From positions 2,444,501 through 2,508,500 of the forward strand of contig NZ_CP119967.1 of the NCBI RefSeq assembly GCF_029543085.1: a DNA stretch of 64,000 nucleotides. The letters run 5' to 3'. The notes under the pieces are model-generated. The model had not been told where the DNA came from and ran no database searches. It saw only the letters and a program-made list of their open reading frames with translations. Positions 53,751-63,565 of the stretch are shown here, piece by piece. Source of the stretch: Pseudomonas sp. A34-9. GTDB lineage: Bacteria > Pseudomonadota > Gammaproteobacteria > Pseudomonadales > Pseudomonadaceae. The translations under genes and the position numbers were made by a program. Each line of letters starts with the position of its first letter. Positions within the stretch are counted from its first letter, which is position 1.

Positions 53751-54548
53751 ATGGAAGTGCCCAACAATAAAACCGCCATCGACAGCAATCGACAGGCGTG
53801 GAACGATTCCGCCCGCCATCATCAGGATTCGCCTGACTGGCAGGCCTTGCTCGGCGAAGTTGCGCAGGCGGATTTCTCTTGTCTTGATGAGACCTTGAGC
53901 GGGTTGCTGGAGGTCGATGGCAAGGATGTGATTCAACTGGGCTGCAACAATGGCCGCGAGAGTCTCTCCCTATTTGCGCTCGGTGCCAGAAGCGTGGTCG
54001 GTGTCGATCAGTCGGCGGCGTTTCTCGAACAGGCGCGTGAACTGAACAAGCGTTCACCGCACAACGCCGAATTCATCGAAGCCGATATCCATCATCTGCC
54101 GGCGTCGCTGCACCATCGCTTCGACGTGGCACTGATCACCATTGGTGTTCTCAACTGGATGCCGGACATCGGCGAGTTTTTCCGCCATGTCGCTTCAACG
54201 CTGAAACCGGGCGGAAAACTGGTGATCTACGAAACCCATCCGTTTCTGGAAATGGTTGATCCGAATGCGGAAGATCCTTATCGCCTCGCCAGTTCGTACT
54301 TCCGCGCTGAACCCTTTGTGCAGGAAGAACCGATTGTCTATGTCGGCAAGGTTGAACAGCAGGCAGCGAAGTCGTATTGGTTTGTGCATACGCTGGGGGC
54401 GATTTTCAGCGGTGCGATCGGGGCAGGACTGAACATTGCGCACTTCAAGGAATACCCGCATTCGAATCGGGAAGAGGTGTATGACCAGTATCTGAATCAG
54501 CAAGCGCAGATGCCGATGTGTTTTACCCTGGTCGCCACCAAGATTTGA
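53751..54548 (+). CDS. Class I SAM-dependent methyltransferase
   Basis: The 265-residue protein starts at ATG 53751 after GGAG; the open frame runs upstream through a REP and is not coding there. SAM-binding motif I is VIQLGCNNGRESLSL near residue 60, motif II VVGVDQSAAFLEQA, motif III IEADIHHLPASLHHRFDV, and then STLKPGGKLVIYETHP. The second half (SYFRAEPFVQEEPIVYVG) resembles small-molecule methyltransferases. The substrate is unknown, and the gene appears to stand alone. Confidence 0.9.
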   Translation: MEVPNNKTAIDSNRQAWNDSARHHQDSPDWQALLGEVAQADFSCLDETLSGLLEVDGKDVIQLGCNNGRESLSLFALGARSVVGVDQSAAFLEQARELNKRSPHNAEFIEADIHHLPASLHHRFDVALITIGVLNWMPDIGEFFRHVASTLKPGGKLVIYETHPFLEMVDPNAEDPYRLASSYFRAEPFVQEEPIVYVGKVEQQAAKSYWFVHTLGAIFSGAIGAGLNIAHFKEYPHSNREEVYDQYLNQQAQMPMCFTLVATKI

Positions 54549-54570
54549 TTGATCGGTGCGGCTACCGGCC

Positions 54571-54640
54571 TCATCGCGAGCAGGCTCACTCCTACATTTG
54601 AAATGCATTCCCCTGTAGGAGTGAGCCTGCTCGCGATGAC
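54571..54640. repeat. REP hairpin between convergent genes
   Basis: TCATCGCGAGCAGGCTCACT on the left is answered by AGTGAGCCTGCTCGCGATGA on the right, with about 30 bp between. It separates the methyltransferase from the convergent acyltransferase. Confidence 0.85.
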
Positions 54641-54673
54641 GGCATCACTGCCGCTAGACATTTCAGATGTGAA

Positions 54674-55366
54674 TCAAGCCTGCGCCGCCGCACTCACCAC
54701 CGGCCGTCCCGGTTTGCGCAATGGCTCAAGTCGTGAACCCTCATACCGCGTTTCCCGGAAAAACTTCCAGCGACCAAACAGGCAATACACGTGCATCACG
54801 CGCCCCTGCTCGTGATAGCCCATACGGATATGCAGCTTCAGCGCCGGAATATTGTGCGTCTCACACACGTCCACCACCTTGTCGCAACCCTGCGCCGCCA
54901 TGGCTTCCCACAATGCCACTTGCACGTCCACCGACAGACTGCTGCCGAAATACGCTCGGGTCATTTCGCCACCGAACTCGAAGAACTCACCCGGCTTCAC
55001 CGGGAAGGTGCAGCCGTAATAGTGACGGTCGTGATAGTCGCGAATACTGCCCCAGATAAATGCCACCGCGTGGCCGTCGGCATCGAGGTACATGTGCCCG
55101 GTGTGACCCTCGGCGGCGAGTTCCGCCATGGTGCCCACGCGGTCACCAAAATGCTTGGTGAAGGCGATGGCATTCTCCGGCGTGATGTCGACTCTGCGCA
55201 GGCCATCATAAGGGCGCAGTTTGTGCGGCGGTACCGGGCTGACCAGGTCGCGCTCCATCCACAACAGCTCCCAATGGAAGAACACGTAGCGTTTCCACAA
55301 CGTGCCGAAGGTGCGGCCGAGGCCTTTCTGGCGGATACGCTCTTGTAGTTTTTCGATGACGCTCAT
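54674..55366 (-). CDS. GNAT-like N-acyltransferase (exopolysaccharide cluster, copy 2)
   Basis: The 230-residue protein starts at ATG 55366 after GAGGG. It is closely related to the product of 57433-58122 (shared QELLWMERDLVSPVPPH-like, FGDRVGTMAELAxEGHTGHM, FPVKPGEFFEFGGExTRAY and CDKVVDVCE.HNIPALKLHI segments). The last of these resembles the acyl-CoA binding and C-terminal part of a GNAT fold. It probably acylates a sugar precursor of the nearby polysaccharide. It is separated by 114 bp from the ChbG-like gene upstream. Confidence 0.78.
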   Translation of the reverse strand: MSVIEKLQERIRQKGLGRTFGTLWKRYVFFHWELLWMERDLVSPVPPHKLRPYDGLRRVDITPENAIAFTKHFGDRVGTMAELAAEGHTGHMYLDADGHAVAFIWGSIRDYHDRHYYGCTFPVKPGEFFEFGGEMTRAYFGSSLSVDVQVALWEAMAAQGCDKVVDVCETHNIPALKLHIRMGYHEQGRVMHVYCLFGRWKFFRETRYEGSRLEPLRKPGRPVVSAAAQA

Positions 55367-55480
55367 GATGCCCTCCGTGGCCGAAGCCCGGGTGTTGTGG
55401 ATGGTGCTTTTGTGGGTATAGATCACCCTTGCCAGTTCATTTCAAAGTGCCATCTTCGAAAGTATTGCAAGGTATGTAAG

Positions 55481-56272
55481 TCAATCGAGTGCCGCGGCAC
55501 CGCGTAGAAAATCCTTGTTCAAATCGGTGTAGGAAACCCGTTGAACACCCGCCAGCCGCAGCTCTAACACGCGGCTCAGGGATTCAACGGGAGGAAGATA
55601 GGCATCACCAAAATCGCTGCCGAGCTGAGTCGGGTGAGCGACGATTTCCAGCACGCCGTCGGTCGGCGCTATGTCGTCAAGCAAGTCGATGGGCGTGCAC
55701 ACGTAGTCGGCGGTAACACCGGCCAGACGCTGCAAACGCCAATTGAGTAAACCCTTGAATACGCGCTTGGGCAGATTGAGGTTTTGCCCCAGGTTGCGCG
55801 CCAGCCGAATCGGCACCCCTTGCTGTGCGGCGAAGCGCGCGACAATCTCGCCGATCGGCCAGATGTTGTGCACGTGCTGATGCGAATCGATATGGCTCGG
55901 ACGCAGGCCGTGATCGACGCAACGTTGCCATTGCGCCTGCAGCTCTTCGCGTACCGCGTCACGGTCTTCGCGCGCGAGCCCAAAACTGTGACGCGGCAGG
56001 CTGAGGTCGAACACACCGAAGTCATCGCAGAAGGTGCGCCGGGCCAGAATCGCCTGACTCAGCGGTCGCCCGTAAGTCAGGTTGAAGTGCAGGCCGATCC
56101 GGCCCTGCAAGGTCGCATGCCGGGCCATGGCACACGCCGCTTCAAACGCCGGCATGTTGGCCATCGCCGTGGCAGAACTGATGACCCCGGCCTGAAACGC
56201 GGCGAAGATCACCGCATTTTCGTTCGGGCTGAGGCCGAAATCGTCAGCGTTGACTATGACTTGGCGAGGCAT
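55481..56272 (-). CDS. ChbG/HpnK (YdjC-like) carbohydrate deacetylase
   Basis: The 263-residue protein opens with the family motif VIVNADDFGLSPNENAVIFA, followed by GRIGLHFNLTYGRPLS and SHIDSHQHVHNIWP, which supply the metal-binding Asp and His residues. Family members remove acetyl groups from N-acetylglucosamine-containing oligosaccharides or hopanoid glycosides. It starts 29 bp inside the end of the gene upstream, so the two are coupled in the polysaccharide cluster. Confidence 0.9.
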   Translation of the reverse strand: MPRQVIVNADDFGLSPNENAVIFAAFQAGVISSATAMANMPAFEAACAMARHATLQGRIGLHFNLTYGRPLSQAILARRTFCDDFGVFDLSLPRHSFGLAREDRDAVREELQAQWQRCVDHGLRPSHIDSHQHVHNIWPIGEIVARFAAQQGVPIRLARNLGQNLNLPKRVFKGLLNWRLQRLAGVTADYVCTPIDLLDDIAPTDGVLEIVAHPTQLGSDFGDAYLPPVESLSRVLELRLAGVQRVSYTDLNKDFLRGAAALD

Positions 56273-57428
56273 GTTCGCCCTCCGTGGTAATCGCGACAGG
56301 TTTCAGTGCAGGTTTGGCTTGCTCGGCCCGGCGTGTCCGCCACGCCTGTACGCGCGGTTTGAGTCGATGCCACAGGCGCAGGCCCAGGCCAAGAACCAGG
56401 CCACTCGGGCGCCAGGAATAAAAACTCCAGCGCCAGTGCTCCAGTTGTCCGGTCATGCGTTCGTGGAGTTGATGGCTGGAGTTTTCCAGACTGACCCGCG
56501 AGGCATCGATCCAGCGCCAGTTGTCGTCCAGGCCCCAGCGAATCCATTCCTCCAGCAACACCCGACCGCTGCCCAGATCGGCGTATTGCGGCAGGAACGC
56601 GAGGTTGTAATCGTAGAGTCGCCCTTGCTCCAGCAGGCCGAGGCGATAGCTGATGCAGCGGCCATTCAGTTCCAGCGTCACTACGCGCACCAAGCCTTGG
56701 CCGGCGAGGGCAGTGAAGGCGCGTTCGATCAACTGGCGGCTGCGTTCGCCAGCGAAAATCCCCACCCCTTCATCACCTTTCCAGCTCACCGCTTCGACTT
56801 CGCTGATGACCTGCAGCAGCGGCCCCATGCTCATCGCATCGGGAGTGATCCGCCGCACTTCGGCCCCGCAGGCGGCAATCCGTTTGCGTGCCCGGCGCAG
56901 CTTGTAACGCGGATCGCCGGAGACTTCCTGATGATCCGCCTCGCTGATCAAATGCACGGGCACCCGACAACTCAAGCGTCGCTCAGCGGTGGAGCTGCGC
57001 GCCATCCATTCGGTCAGCGTGCTTTCTTCACCGGCAGGCTCGGACAATTCATTGAGTTGCAGCAGCGCATGGGGCACTCGCTGACGAATCAGCAGCAAGG
57101 CCTTGCGCATGTCTTCGCCGCGAAGCAAAGACAACAGCGCCAAGCGATCCGCCAGCGGATAACCCAAGTGATGCAGGACCCGAAAGGGCACTCCGGCAAA
57201 ACGCTCGCGACTCGCCACCAGCGGCAGACACAGACGCAATTCGTCCGCCTCCCAACCCAGCAGGATGTGCAAACGCTCATCCTCGCCAAGGGCCTGTTCG
57301 GCCGCGCACAACCAACCGAGGTTGTTGAACGGCGTGTGGTCCGTCACCCGCCGGCGCAGCGCTTCATACGCCGCTTGCGGGAAATCGGCGGCGCACAGCG
57401 AAGTGCGCCATTCGAATCGCGTCACCAT
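56244..57428 (-). CDS. GNAT/FemAB-like acyltransferase (CelD/BioF2 domain)
   Basis: The 394-residue protein has an N-terminal half with FNNLGWLCAAEQALGEDE, then a GNAT_acetyltransferase_6 (BioF2-like) domain at about residues 160-320 (SGDPRYKLRRARKRIAACGA, LELNGRCISYRLGLLEQGRL, DLGSGRVLLEEWIRWGLD). The C-terminal end is basic. Such proteins accompany cellulose and other exopolysaccharide genes. It starts 4 bp after the preceding acyltransferase stop and overlaps the ChbG-like gene. Confidence 0.82.
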   Translation of the reverse strand: MVTRFEWRTSLCAADFPQAAYEALRRRVTDHTPFNNLGWLCAAEQALGEDERLHILLGWEADELRLCLPLVASRERFAGVPFRVLHHLGYPLADRLALLSLLRGEDMRKALLLIRQRVPHALLQLNELSEPAGEESTLTEWMARSSTAERRLSCRVPVHLISEADHQEVSGDPRYKLRRARKRIAACGAEVRRITPDAMSMGPLLQVISEVEAVSWKGDEGVGIFAGERSRQLIERAFTALAGQGLVRVVTLELNGRCISYRLGLLEQGRLYDYNLAFLPQYADLGSGRVLLEEWIRWGLDDNWRWIDASRVSLENSSHQLHERMTGQLEHWRWSFYSWRPSGLVLGLGLRLWHRLKPRVQAWRTRRAEQAKPALKPVAITTEGEHASPSHSQR

Positions 57429-57432
57429 AGGC

Positions 57433-58122
57433 TCAGGCCGCCGTGGCTGTTACGGGTGGACGGGACGGTTTGCGCAACGCATCCAGGCGCGAGCCGCTGT
57501 AGCGGCTTTCGCGGTAGAAGCGCCAGCGACCGAACAGGGTGTACACATTCATGATGCGGTTCTGCTCGGTATAGCCCATGCGCAGGTGCAGCTTGAGCGC
57601 GGGGATGTTGTGGAACTCGCAGACGTCGACGACCTTGTCGCAACCTTGCGCCGCCATGGCTTTCCACAGCTCCAGTTGCAGGTCCACTGACAGCTCGCTG
57701 CCCCAATAGGCGCGGGTCAGTTCACCGCCGAACTCGAAGAATTCGCCGGGTTTCACCGGGAACATGCAGCCGTAGTAGTGCCGGTCGAAATAGTCCCGCG
57801 AACTGCCCCAAATAAACGCCACCGCGTCGCCCTGATCGTCCAGGTGCATATGCCCGGTGTGGCCTTCGTTGGCCAGCTCGGCCATGGTGCCGACGCGGTC
57901 GCCGAAGTAGCGGGCGAAGGCGCTGGCATTGTCTGCGGTGATCTTCACCACCCGCAATGGCGGGTAGGGTTTGAGGTTGTGCGGTGGCACCGGGCTGACC
58001 AGGTCGCGCTCCATCCACAGCAGTTCTTGATGGGAGAAGATGTAGTGCTTCCATGCCTTCTTGACGGTGGCAGCGAGTCCTTTCTGCCGCAGGTGTTCAG
58101 TCAGTTTGTTGAGCATGTTCAT
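57433..58122 (-). CDS. GNAT-like N-acyltransferase (exopolysaccharide cluster, copy 1)
   Basis: The 229-residue protein starts at ATG 58122 after AGGAG; the longer frame to 58332 has no site. It is a close paralogue of the product of 54674-55366. Conserved parts include WMERDLVSPVPPHNLKPYP, GHTGHMHLDDQGDAVAFIWG and ALKLHLRMGYTEQNRIMNVY, the last like the end of a GNAT domain. The substrate is unknown. Two copies flanking other modifying enzymes suggest two acylation steps. Confidence 0.78.
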   Translation of the reverse strand: MNMLNKLTEHLRQKGLAATVKKAWKHYIFSHQELLWMERDLVSPVPPHNLKPYPPLRVVKITADNASAFARYFGDRVGTMAELANEGHTGHMHLDDQGDAVAFIWGSSRDYFDRHYYGCMFPVKPGEFFEFGGELTRAYWGSELSVDLQLELWKAMAAQGCDKVVDVCEFHNIPALKLHLRMGYTEQNRIMNVYTLFGRWRFYRESRYSGSRLDALRKPSRPPVTATAA

Positions 58123-58190
58123 GGTGTTCACTCCTGATGACGAGGCATCGCGCGGCCACTGGCCTGCGCGGCTAAACATCAACGGACGGT

Positions 58191-60113
58191 TCATGAAGCG
58201 CTCCAGCTGAGCGCGAACAGGGTTTGCCCCGGCAGCTCGAAACGCACATGCCCGTCCTGGCAGGCAAACGGCGCGTCGCGGCTGCGGTTGTCGGCGCCGA
58301 AGTAACGCAGGGCGCCGTTGTTCAATGGACATTTGGCGCCACTCAGGTCAACCCGCTGTAGCCGCGTGCCTTTGTTCACCCCGAGCAGACCACGCTGATC
58401 GTCGCCGGCCATCGCCAGCACATCGACTTCAAAGCCATCGTTTTCCAGCCACAGCACTTTGTGCAGCCAGTGTTGGGCTATGAATTGCTGAGCCAGACCG
58501 ACGGGTTTCAGCTCGAAGCGTTGCTCATCCTCCGAGACGCGCAACATGCCTTTGGGATACTGCGGTTCATCGGCGGCCTGAAACCAGTTGAGCATCGTCA
58601 ACAAGCCATCCTGCGAAGCGTTGATCACCACCGACGCCCACCATAGCGAAGCGTAGTGGGTTTCCTGATCGTAGGGGCTGAGGCTGGAGCCGCTGGACAG
58701 GTTGGTCTGGTCGAGCAGCAACGCCTTGCGCGGCTGACCTTTGCCGTCGAGGCCGACCAGTTCAGCGGCGCGGCGCACACTGTCGCGATACACGCGTGTG
58801 GCGAGCAGGTCGCGGATCATCCATTCGTGCCACGCCAGTGCGTCGACCTGATCGCCTGATTCGCTGAGCAAACGCCGCGCCCAATCGATGCCACGTTTGT
58901 CTGCCGCGTTGTTGGCAAAGGGTCCGTTGACCAGCCGCGAACTGGCCGGCATGGCGATGCGCACGCCTGCCTTGGCATTCGCCGGATCGCTGCGCACCTG
59001 CCGCGCCATGCTGGTGAAAATCGCCTGATACTGCGCATAACTGGAGTAGTTGAGGTTCGGCTCGTCGGCAAAACCGATGTAGTGCGTGCCTTTGCCACCG
59101 AGCGCGCGGGTGCCGGCCAGCCACGCATCAAGCCCGTCGTTGCTTTGCACATCGGCGCGCAGATCGGCCTGACGCTGACTGCCGGCCAGCAGGGTGATGT
59201 CCTGCTTGATGCCGAAGCGATCCTGATAAACCCGGCGAAACGCATCTTCGAACTGCGGATTCTTCGCCGTCACGTCGACAAAACTGTAGTAACTCGCCGC
59301 CGTCGGTTTCAGCGCATCCAGCGCCGCGTGACTGGCGGGCGGCGGCATCACGTAGGGCAGGGCGATGCCCAGATCCGGCGTGCGCCCGAGGATTTTGTCG
59401 TGCAATACCAGACGTGTCTGGCCAGCGTCTTCACGCAGCGGTTTCAGTTGCTGGGGTGTCTGGGCGAACAGGTTGGCGGTGCCATCGAGCCAGAACGCCG
59501 CTTTGCCGCTGCCTTGCAGACGCAGACGCCAGACCTGCTCGCGTTCACTGACGGGCAAGGCAACCTGATCGAATTGCCAATAGGCGCGATACGGTTTCAA
59601 TGCCAGCGTCAGTTGCTGTTCATCGCCGACCCGCTGCGCCTGCAAGCCGTTGACGCCACCATGAAATTTACCGGCCAGCACCGCGTGTTCACCCGGCGCA
59701 ACCTTGAAATACAACGCGTCGCCATTGTGGGTGTCGGCGCTGAAATGCACTTTCGCCGGGGCGAACAACGCCACCGTGCGCTCGTCATGTTCGACGCGAT
59801 AATTGCGAAAGCTGTAGCCGGGAATTTCCAGTCGATAACTGGCTGCGCCGGGCAGCAGCGGCCAACTCTGGCTGCCACGTACTTCGCTGGCCTTGATAAA
59901 CCGATCGCCCTGCAACCTGCCCTGGCCATCGAGCAGATACAAATGCTCTTCATTGGCCTCGGCCTGCCATGCCGGCGTCCAGCGCACGGTCACCGTGTCC
60001 GGCCGATCGGTTTGCAGATACAGGCTGCCGTCGCGGATCTCGCCCCAGCGCATCGACGCGGCGAACGCGTCCAGCGACAGGCCGAGACCGAGCAGCAGGG
60101 CGAGGCCTTTCAT
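58191..60113 (-). CDS. Secreted glycoside-hydrolase-like protein
   Basis: The 640-residue protein starts at ATG 60113, overlapping the flippase stop by 4 bp, with a signal peptide (MKGLALLLGLGLSLDAFA). Residues about 20-260 look like beta-rich modules. Residues about 270-560 suggest a (beta/alpha)8 barrel with YIGFADEPNLNYSSY and ALAWHEWMIRDLL, whose Glu residues could be catalytic. The end is a beta domain. It may trim the polymer in the periplasm or outside. The assignment is from pattern only. Confidence 0.65.
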   Translation of the reverse strand: MKGLALLLGLGLSLDAFAASMRWGEIRDGSLYLQTDRPDTVTVRWTPAWQAEANEEHLYLLDGQGRLQGDRFIKASEVRGSQSWPLLPGAASYRLEIPGYSFRNYRVEHDERTVALFAPAKVHFSADTHNGDALYFKVAPGEHAVLAGKFHGGVNGLQAQRVGDEQQLTLALKPYRAYWQFDQVALPVSEREQVWRLRLQGSGKAAFWLDGTANLFAQTPQQLKPLREDAGQTRLVLHDKILGRTPDLGIALPYVMPPPASHAALDALKPTAASYYSFVDVTAKNPQFEDAFRRVYQDRFGIKQDITLLAGSQRQADLRADVQSNDGLDAWLAGTRALGGKGTHYIGFADEPNLNYSSYAQYQAIFTSMARQVRSDPANAKAGVRIAMPASSRLVNGPFANNAADKRGIDWARRLLSESGDQVDALAWHEWMIRDLLATRVYRDSVRRAAELVGLDGKGQPRKALLLDQTNLSSGSSLSPYDQETHYASLWWASVVINASQDGLLTMLNWFQAADEPQYPKGMLRVSEDEQRFELKPVGLAQQFIAQHWLHKVLWLENDGFEVDVLAMAGDDQRGLLGVNKGTRLQRVDLSGAKCPLNNGALRYFGADNRSRDAPFACQDGHVRFELPGQTLFALSWSAS

Positions 60114-61417
60114 GCGGTTTTCCGCCGTTGCAGCATCAGCCACATGGGCGTGACGTCGCGGGGCAGGATGATCAGCGTCTGCCAGAACGGCACGCCGCTC
60201 AAACGGCAGTAGAGCACCAGCATCGCCACGGTCACGGCCAGATACGCAATCGAAGAAGCAGCGGCGGCGCCGACGATCCCATAGGCCGGAATCAATACAA
60301 GGTTCAGCGCCAGATTCAGCAGGGCACCCAGCCCCATCAGCAACGACACCGTGCCGGGACGATTCTTGCCGAGCAGGTCCAGCCGCAAGATGCTCGCGTA
60401 GCACAAGCCCAACAGCCCCGGCAGCAAGGCGAGCAGCGCCGGATACGCCGGTTGGTACGCCGCCCCGAACAAGGTGACGATCAGCCATTCACCAATCACC
60501 GCCATGGTCAGGCAGGCGCCGAGCATCACCGTGGCGGTCAGGCGCAGGGCCAGCGGGGTGACCTTGTCCATGCCTTCGTCCTGTTGCAGCAGGCGTTTCA
60601 TCAGCGGCGTAGTCACCGCTTCCGGGACGATCAACAGCAGTTCAGCGGCAGCGCTGGCCATCGCGTAATGACCGAGGGCGGTGCTGCCGAGCAGGGCGCC
60701 GATAAACAGATAATCCGAACGCAGAATCACTTGCTGGAACAACAGATCCGGATGGCTGCGCGCGCTGTAGCGCAGCAGTTCTTTCTGGCTGGCGCGGTCC
60801 CATTGCAGTTGCAGCGGTTGTGCGCGCTTGAGCCAGACCCATCCGACCAGCACCACCAGACTGATGCCGGCCAGCCAACTGATCAGCGCCGCTTCCAGCG
60901 CCGCGCTTTGCCACATCCAGAACAGCGCGAGAAACAGCAACAGCGGCGCCAGCGACTCGACCAGACGCAAGGCGTTGAACGCGACCACGCCGCCCGAGGC
61001 GTTGTGCAGCGTCAGCAAGCCGCTTTTCAGTACCGTCAGCGGCACCGCCAGCAGCAACAGCCAGGCGAGCAAGCCAAGTTGCATCGTCACATCCAGCTCA
61101 GTGCCGAATTCGCGCACCAACGCCACCACCAGCAAGGTCAACAACCCCGCGAGCAAACAGCCGAACACCAACACCTGACTGAGCAACAAGCCCATCGGCC
61201 GTTGCTTGGCCGCTTGGTAACCGACCGCCGAATTCAAGCCGCCACTGGTGGCCGCGCTGATCAGATCCGGCAGGGTGCTGAGCAGCGCAAACAGTCCGCG
61301 CTCACTCGGCCCGAGAATCCGCGCCAGCAACACGTTGCGCAGCAAACGCAGGGCGATCATCGCCAGTTTGGTGCCCATGCTCAGCGCCAAATGCTTGAGG
61401 TAGTTACCTCGGCTCAT
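60110..61417 (-). CDS. Polysaccharide flippase (Wzx/MOP family)
   Basis: The 435-residue integral membrane protein has about twelve hydrophobic helices and starts at ATG 61417, overlapping the deacetylase stop (ATGA). The N-terminal ALRLLRNVLLARILGPSERG is typical of the polysaccharide-synthase/MOP flippases that move lipid-linked repeat units across the inner membrane. A Wzx protein here implies a Wzx/Wzy-type or related lipid-linked route; a Wzy polymerase is not in view. Confidence 0.9.
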   Translation of the reverse strand: MSRGNYLKHLALSMGTKLAMIALRLLRNVLLARILGPSERGLFALLSTLPDLISAATSGGLNSAVGYQAAKQRPMGLLLSQVLVFGCLLAGLLTLLVVALVREFGTELDVTMQLGLLAWLLLLAVPLTVLKSGLLTLHNASGGVVAFNALRLVESLAPLLLFLALFWMWQSAALEAALISWLAGISLVVLVGWVWLKRAQPLQLQWDRASQKELLRYSARSHPDLLFQQVILRSDYLFIGALLGSTALGHYAMASAAAELLLIVPEAVTTPLMKRLLQQDEGMDKVTPLALRLTATVMLGACLTMAVIGEWLIVTLFGAAYQPAYPALLALLPGLLGLCYASILRLDLLGKNRPGTVSLLMGLGALLNLALNLVLIPAYGIVGAAAASSIAYLAVTVAMLVLYCRLSGVPFWQTLIILPRDVTPMWLMLQRRKTA

Positions 61418-62415
61418 GGCCGCGCCCCGCGGAAAATCCGCCACGACAACAGCTCCGGGTTGCGCGCCGTACGCTGGCTGACGCCGAAACGTGGCAGGTT
61501 CAGCGGATCGCCTTCGCCGCGATAAATGCCGGTGCCGGTGCCCAGCGCAAAGGGATAGTCATGGCGGGCAATCTGTTGCCGCACCCGTTCATCGTTATCG
61601 CCATTGGGGTAGCAATACACCGGCAGCGGCCGGTTGCAGCCATTGTGCAGGGCATCGCGGCTGCGGCTGATTTCTTCGCTCAGGCGCACATCGTCAAGGC
61701 CGGTGAGAATCGCGTGACTGGCGCCGTGCGGGCCGAAACGCACCAGCCCGGAAGCCTCCAGTGCGCGCACCTGATGCCAGTCCAGCGCCTGCGGTTGCGA
61801 CTCCTGCGGGCATTCATCGGTCAGCCGTTCAAGTTCTTGTGGCTCGAGCGACTTCAGCCCTTGCAGGTAATGCAGCATCGAGAGGCTGCGGCGATCGACA
61901 TCGATGTCATCCACCAGCACGGGCACCGGGTGGCCGCTGGCTTGCAGGCATTCGATCAAATGCATCCGCGCTTTTTCACCGTGGCTGCCCCACAGGGTTT
62001 CGCCAAGGCTTTCCCACCAGAAGCGCTGACGGCTGCCGATGAAATCGGTGGAGAGAAAAATACTCGCCGGCACCTGATGTTTCTGCAGCAGCGGATAGGC
62101 GTTGACCGCGTTGTCGCGCCAGCCGTCATCGAAGGTCAGCGCCACCCGTGGGCGCTCGGTGCGCAACGAGTTGGGCTGGAGGATTTCCATCAGCGGTACG
62201 CAATCGAAATGCCTGCGCAACCACACCAGCAAATGCTCGAAGGCTTTCGGCCCCACGCACAATTCGTTGCGGTGCGGCAGGTCGGCGGCGCGGTCGTTCG
62301 ACAGCACGCGGTGCAGCATCAGAATCACTCCGGCGCCGTGCAACTGGTTGCGGCCCACGGAAGAGTTGAGATAGAGCCAGCCACTGGTGCGTTTTAGTAA
62401 TTGTTTGATCGCCAT
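61414..62415 (-). CDS. Polysaccharide deacetylase family protein (NodB domain)
   Basis: The 333-residue protein starts at ATG 62415 after AGGA. The NodB motif is VALTFDDGWRDNAVNAYPLL near residue 95, with the metal-binding pair Asp-Asp, and FGPHGASHAILT follows near residue 230 with the His residues. Further motifs are IFLSTDFIGSRQRFWWES and YCYPNGDND. There is no signal peptide, so the enzyme may act in the cytoplasm on a precursor. It precedes the flippase gene in the same transcript. Confidence 0.9.
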   Translation of the reverse strand: MAIKQLLKRTSGWLYLNSSVGRNQLHGAGVILMLHRVLSNDRAADLPHRNELCVGPKAFEHLLVWLRRHFDCVPLMEILQPNSLRTERPRVALTFDDGWRDNAVNAYPLLQKHQVPASIFLSTDFIGSRQRFWWESLGETLWGSHGEKARMHLIECLQASGHPVPVLVDDIDVDRRSLSMLHYLQGLKSLEPQELERLTDECPQESQPQALDWHQVRALEASGLVRFGPHGASHAILTGLDDVRLSEEISRSRDALHNGCNRPLPVYCYPNGDNDERVRQQIARHDYPFALGTGTGIYRGEGDPLNLPRFGVSQRTARNPELLSWRIFRGARP

Positions 62416-62428
62416 GGCTTCGGTCCTC

Positions 62429-63565
62429 TTAACGGTTCTGTTCAGGATTCCACTGGGCATACCGCTGACCGCGCAGGAACTGCCACAGGCCAAGACTCAT
62501 CCCGGCGAGGGTGACCAGCAGAAACGCGGCGAGGCGGAAGGGTTTCGGCAAGCGGTGTTGCGAATCCAGCAGCCCGGCAATCGCCACGGCATAGCCGAAC
62601 AGTTGCGCGATCAGGGCCAGGCGATAAAAGCCGTGGTCTTCCCACAGCCAGAAGTTGCTCAGCAGCAGCGGCAGCAACAGGATCGGGGCGAGACGGCGGA
62701 TCAGTTTGTGGCTGATCAAGGCAATCGAATACAGGCCATATTTCAGCGGATTAAGCAGTTCGCGACGCTGGGCGAGGCTTTGCAGACCACCAACGGTAAC
62801 GCGCTGCCGACGACGGAATTGCTTGTCCGCCTCATCCACGCCGTGGTCGATCACTTGCGCTTCCGGCACGTAAACGATGCGTTTGTGCGCGACCGGCGCG
62901 CAGGTGCTGATAAAGAAATCATCGTTGACCTCAGCCGGAACTTTCTGGAACAACTCGCGGCGCAGGGCGAGCAGGGCGCCGTCGGCGGAGACCATGCAAC
63001 CGGTGCGGTTCTCGACTCGGCGCAACCAGCCCTCGTAATGCCGATAGAGGCTGTCACCCACGCTCAAGCCGCCGCCGGTGACCGGAATCACCATGTGCCC
63101 GGCACAGCCGCCGACGTTGGGATCATTCAGCGGTGCGAGCAGATAACCGAGGGTTTCGCGTGACCATTGGTTGTCGGCGTCGGTGAACACCAGAATGTCG
63201 CCGGTGCTCAGCGCCACGCCGGCATTCAGCGTCGCGGCTTTGCCTTGGCGCGGCAGGTCAAGCACCGTGATGCGCGGGTCGACCACCTTGTGCGCGCAGG
63301 CCACGGTGTCATCGGTCGAGCCGTCGCTGGCGAGGATGATCTGCAGCGTCGCCGGCTGATAATCCTGAGCCAGCAACGTGCGCAACTTGTGCTCGATGTG
63401 CCGCGCCTCGTTGTGCGCGGCAATCACGATGCTGACATTCAGCGGCGGTGCCGGCGTGTGGCGCCAGGCCGGGAACAGCGGCGCCAGAATCGTCAGCAGC
63501 AGCGGGTAGCCGACATAGGCGTAGACCGGCAGCAACAGGCACATCCAGAAAATGAACTCAGCCAC
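62429..63565 (-). CDS. Membrane glycosyltransferase family 2
   Basis: The 378-residue protein has an N-terminal membrane helix, then a GT-A domain: VSIVIAAHNEARHIEHKL, LASDGSTDDTV, the DxD-type VFTDADNQWS, and EVNDDFFISTCA, QFRRRQRV. Three or four helices end the protein. It is a processive-looking synthase, similar to those that extend exopolysaccharides. It begins 8 bp inside the preceding glycosyltransferase gene. Confidence 0.92.
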   Translation of the reverse strand: MAEFIFWMCLLLPVYAYVGYPLLLTILAPLFPAWRHTPAPPLNVSIVIAAHNEARHIEHKLRTLLAQDYQPATLQIILASDGSTDDTVACAHKVVDPRITVLDLPRQGKAATLNAGVALSTGDILVFTDADNQWSRETLGYLLAPLNDPNVGGCAGHMVIPVTGGGLSVGDSLYRHYEGWLRRVENRTGCMVSADGALLALRRELFQKVPAEVNDDFFISTCAPVAHKRIVYVPEAQVIDHGVDEADKQFRRRQRVTVGGLQSLAQRRELLNPLKYGLYSIALISHKLIRRLAPILLLPLLLSNFWLWEDHGFYRLALIAQLFGYAVAIAGLLDSQHRLPKPFRLAAFLLVTLAGMSLGLWQFLRGQRYAQWNPEQNR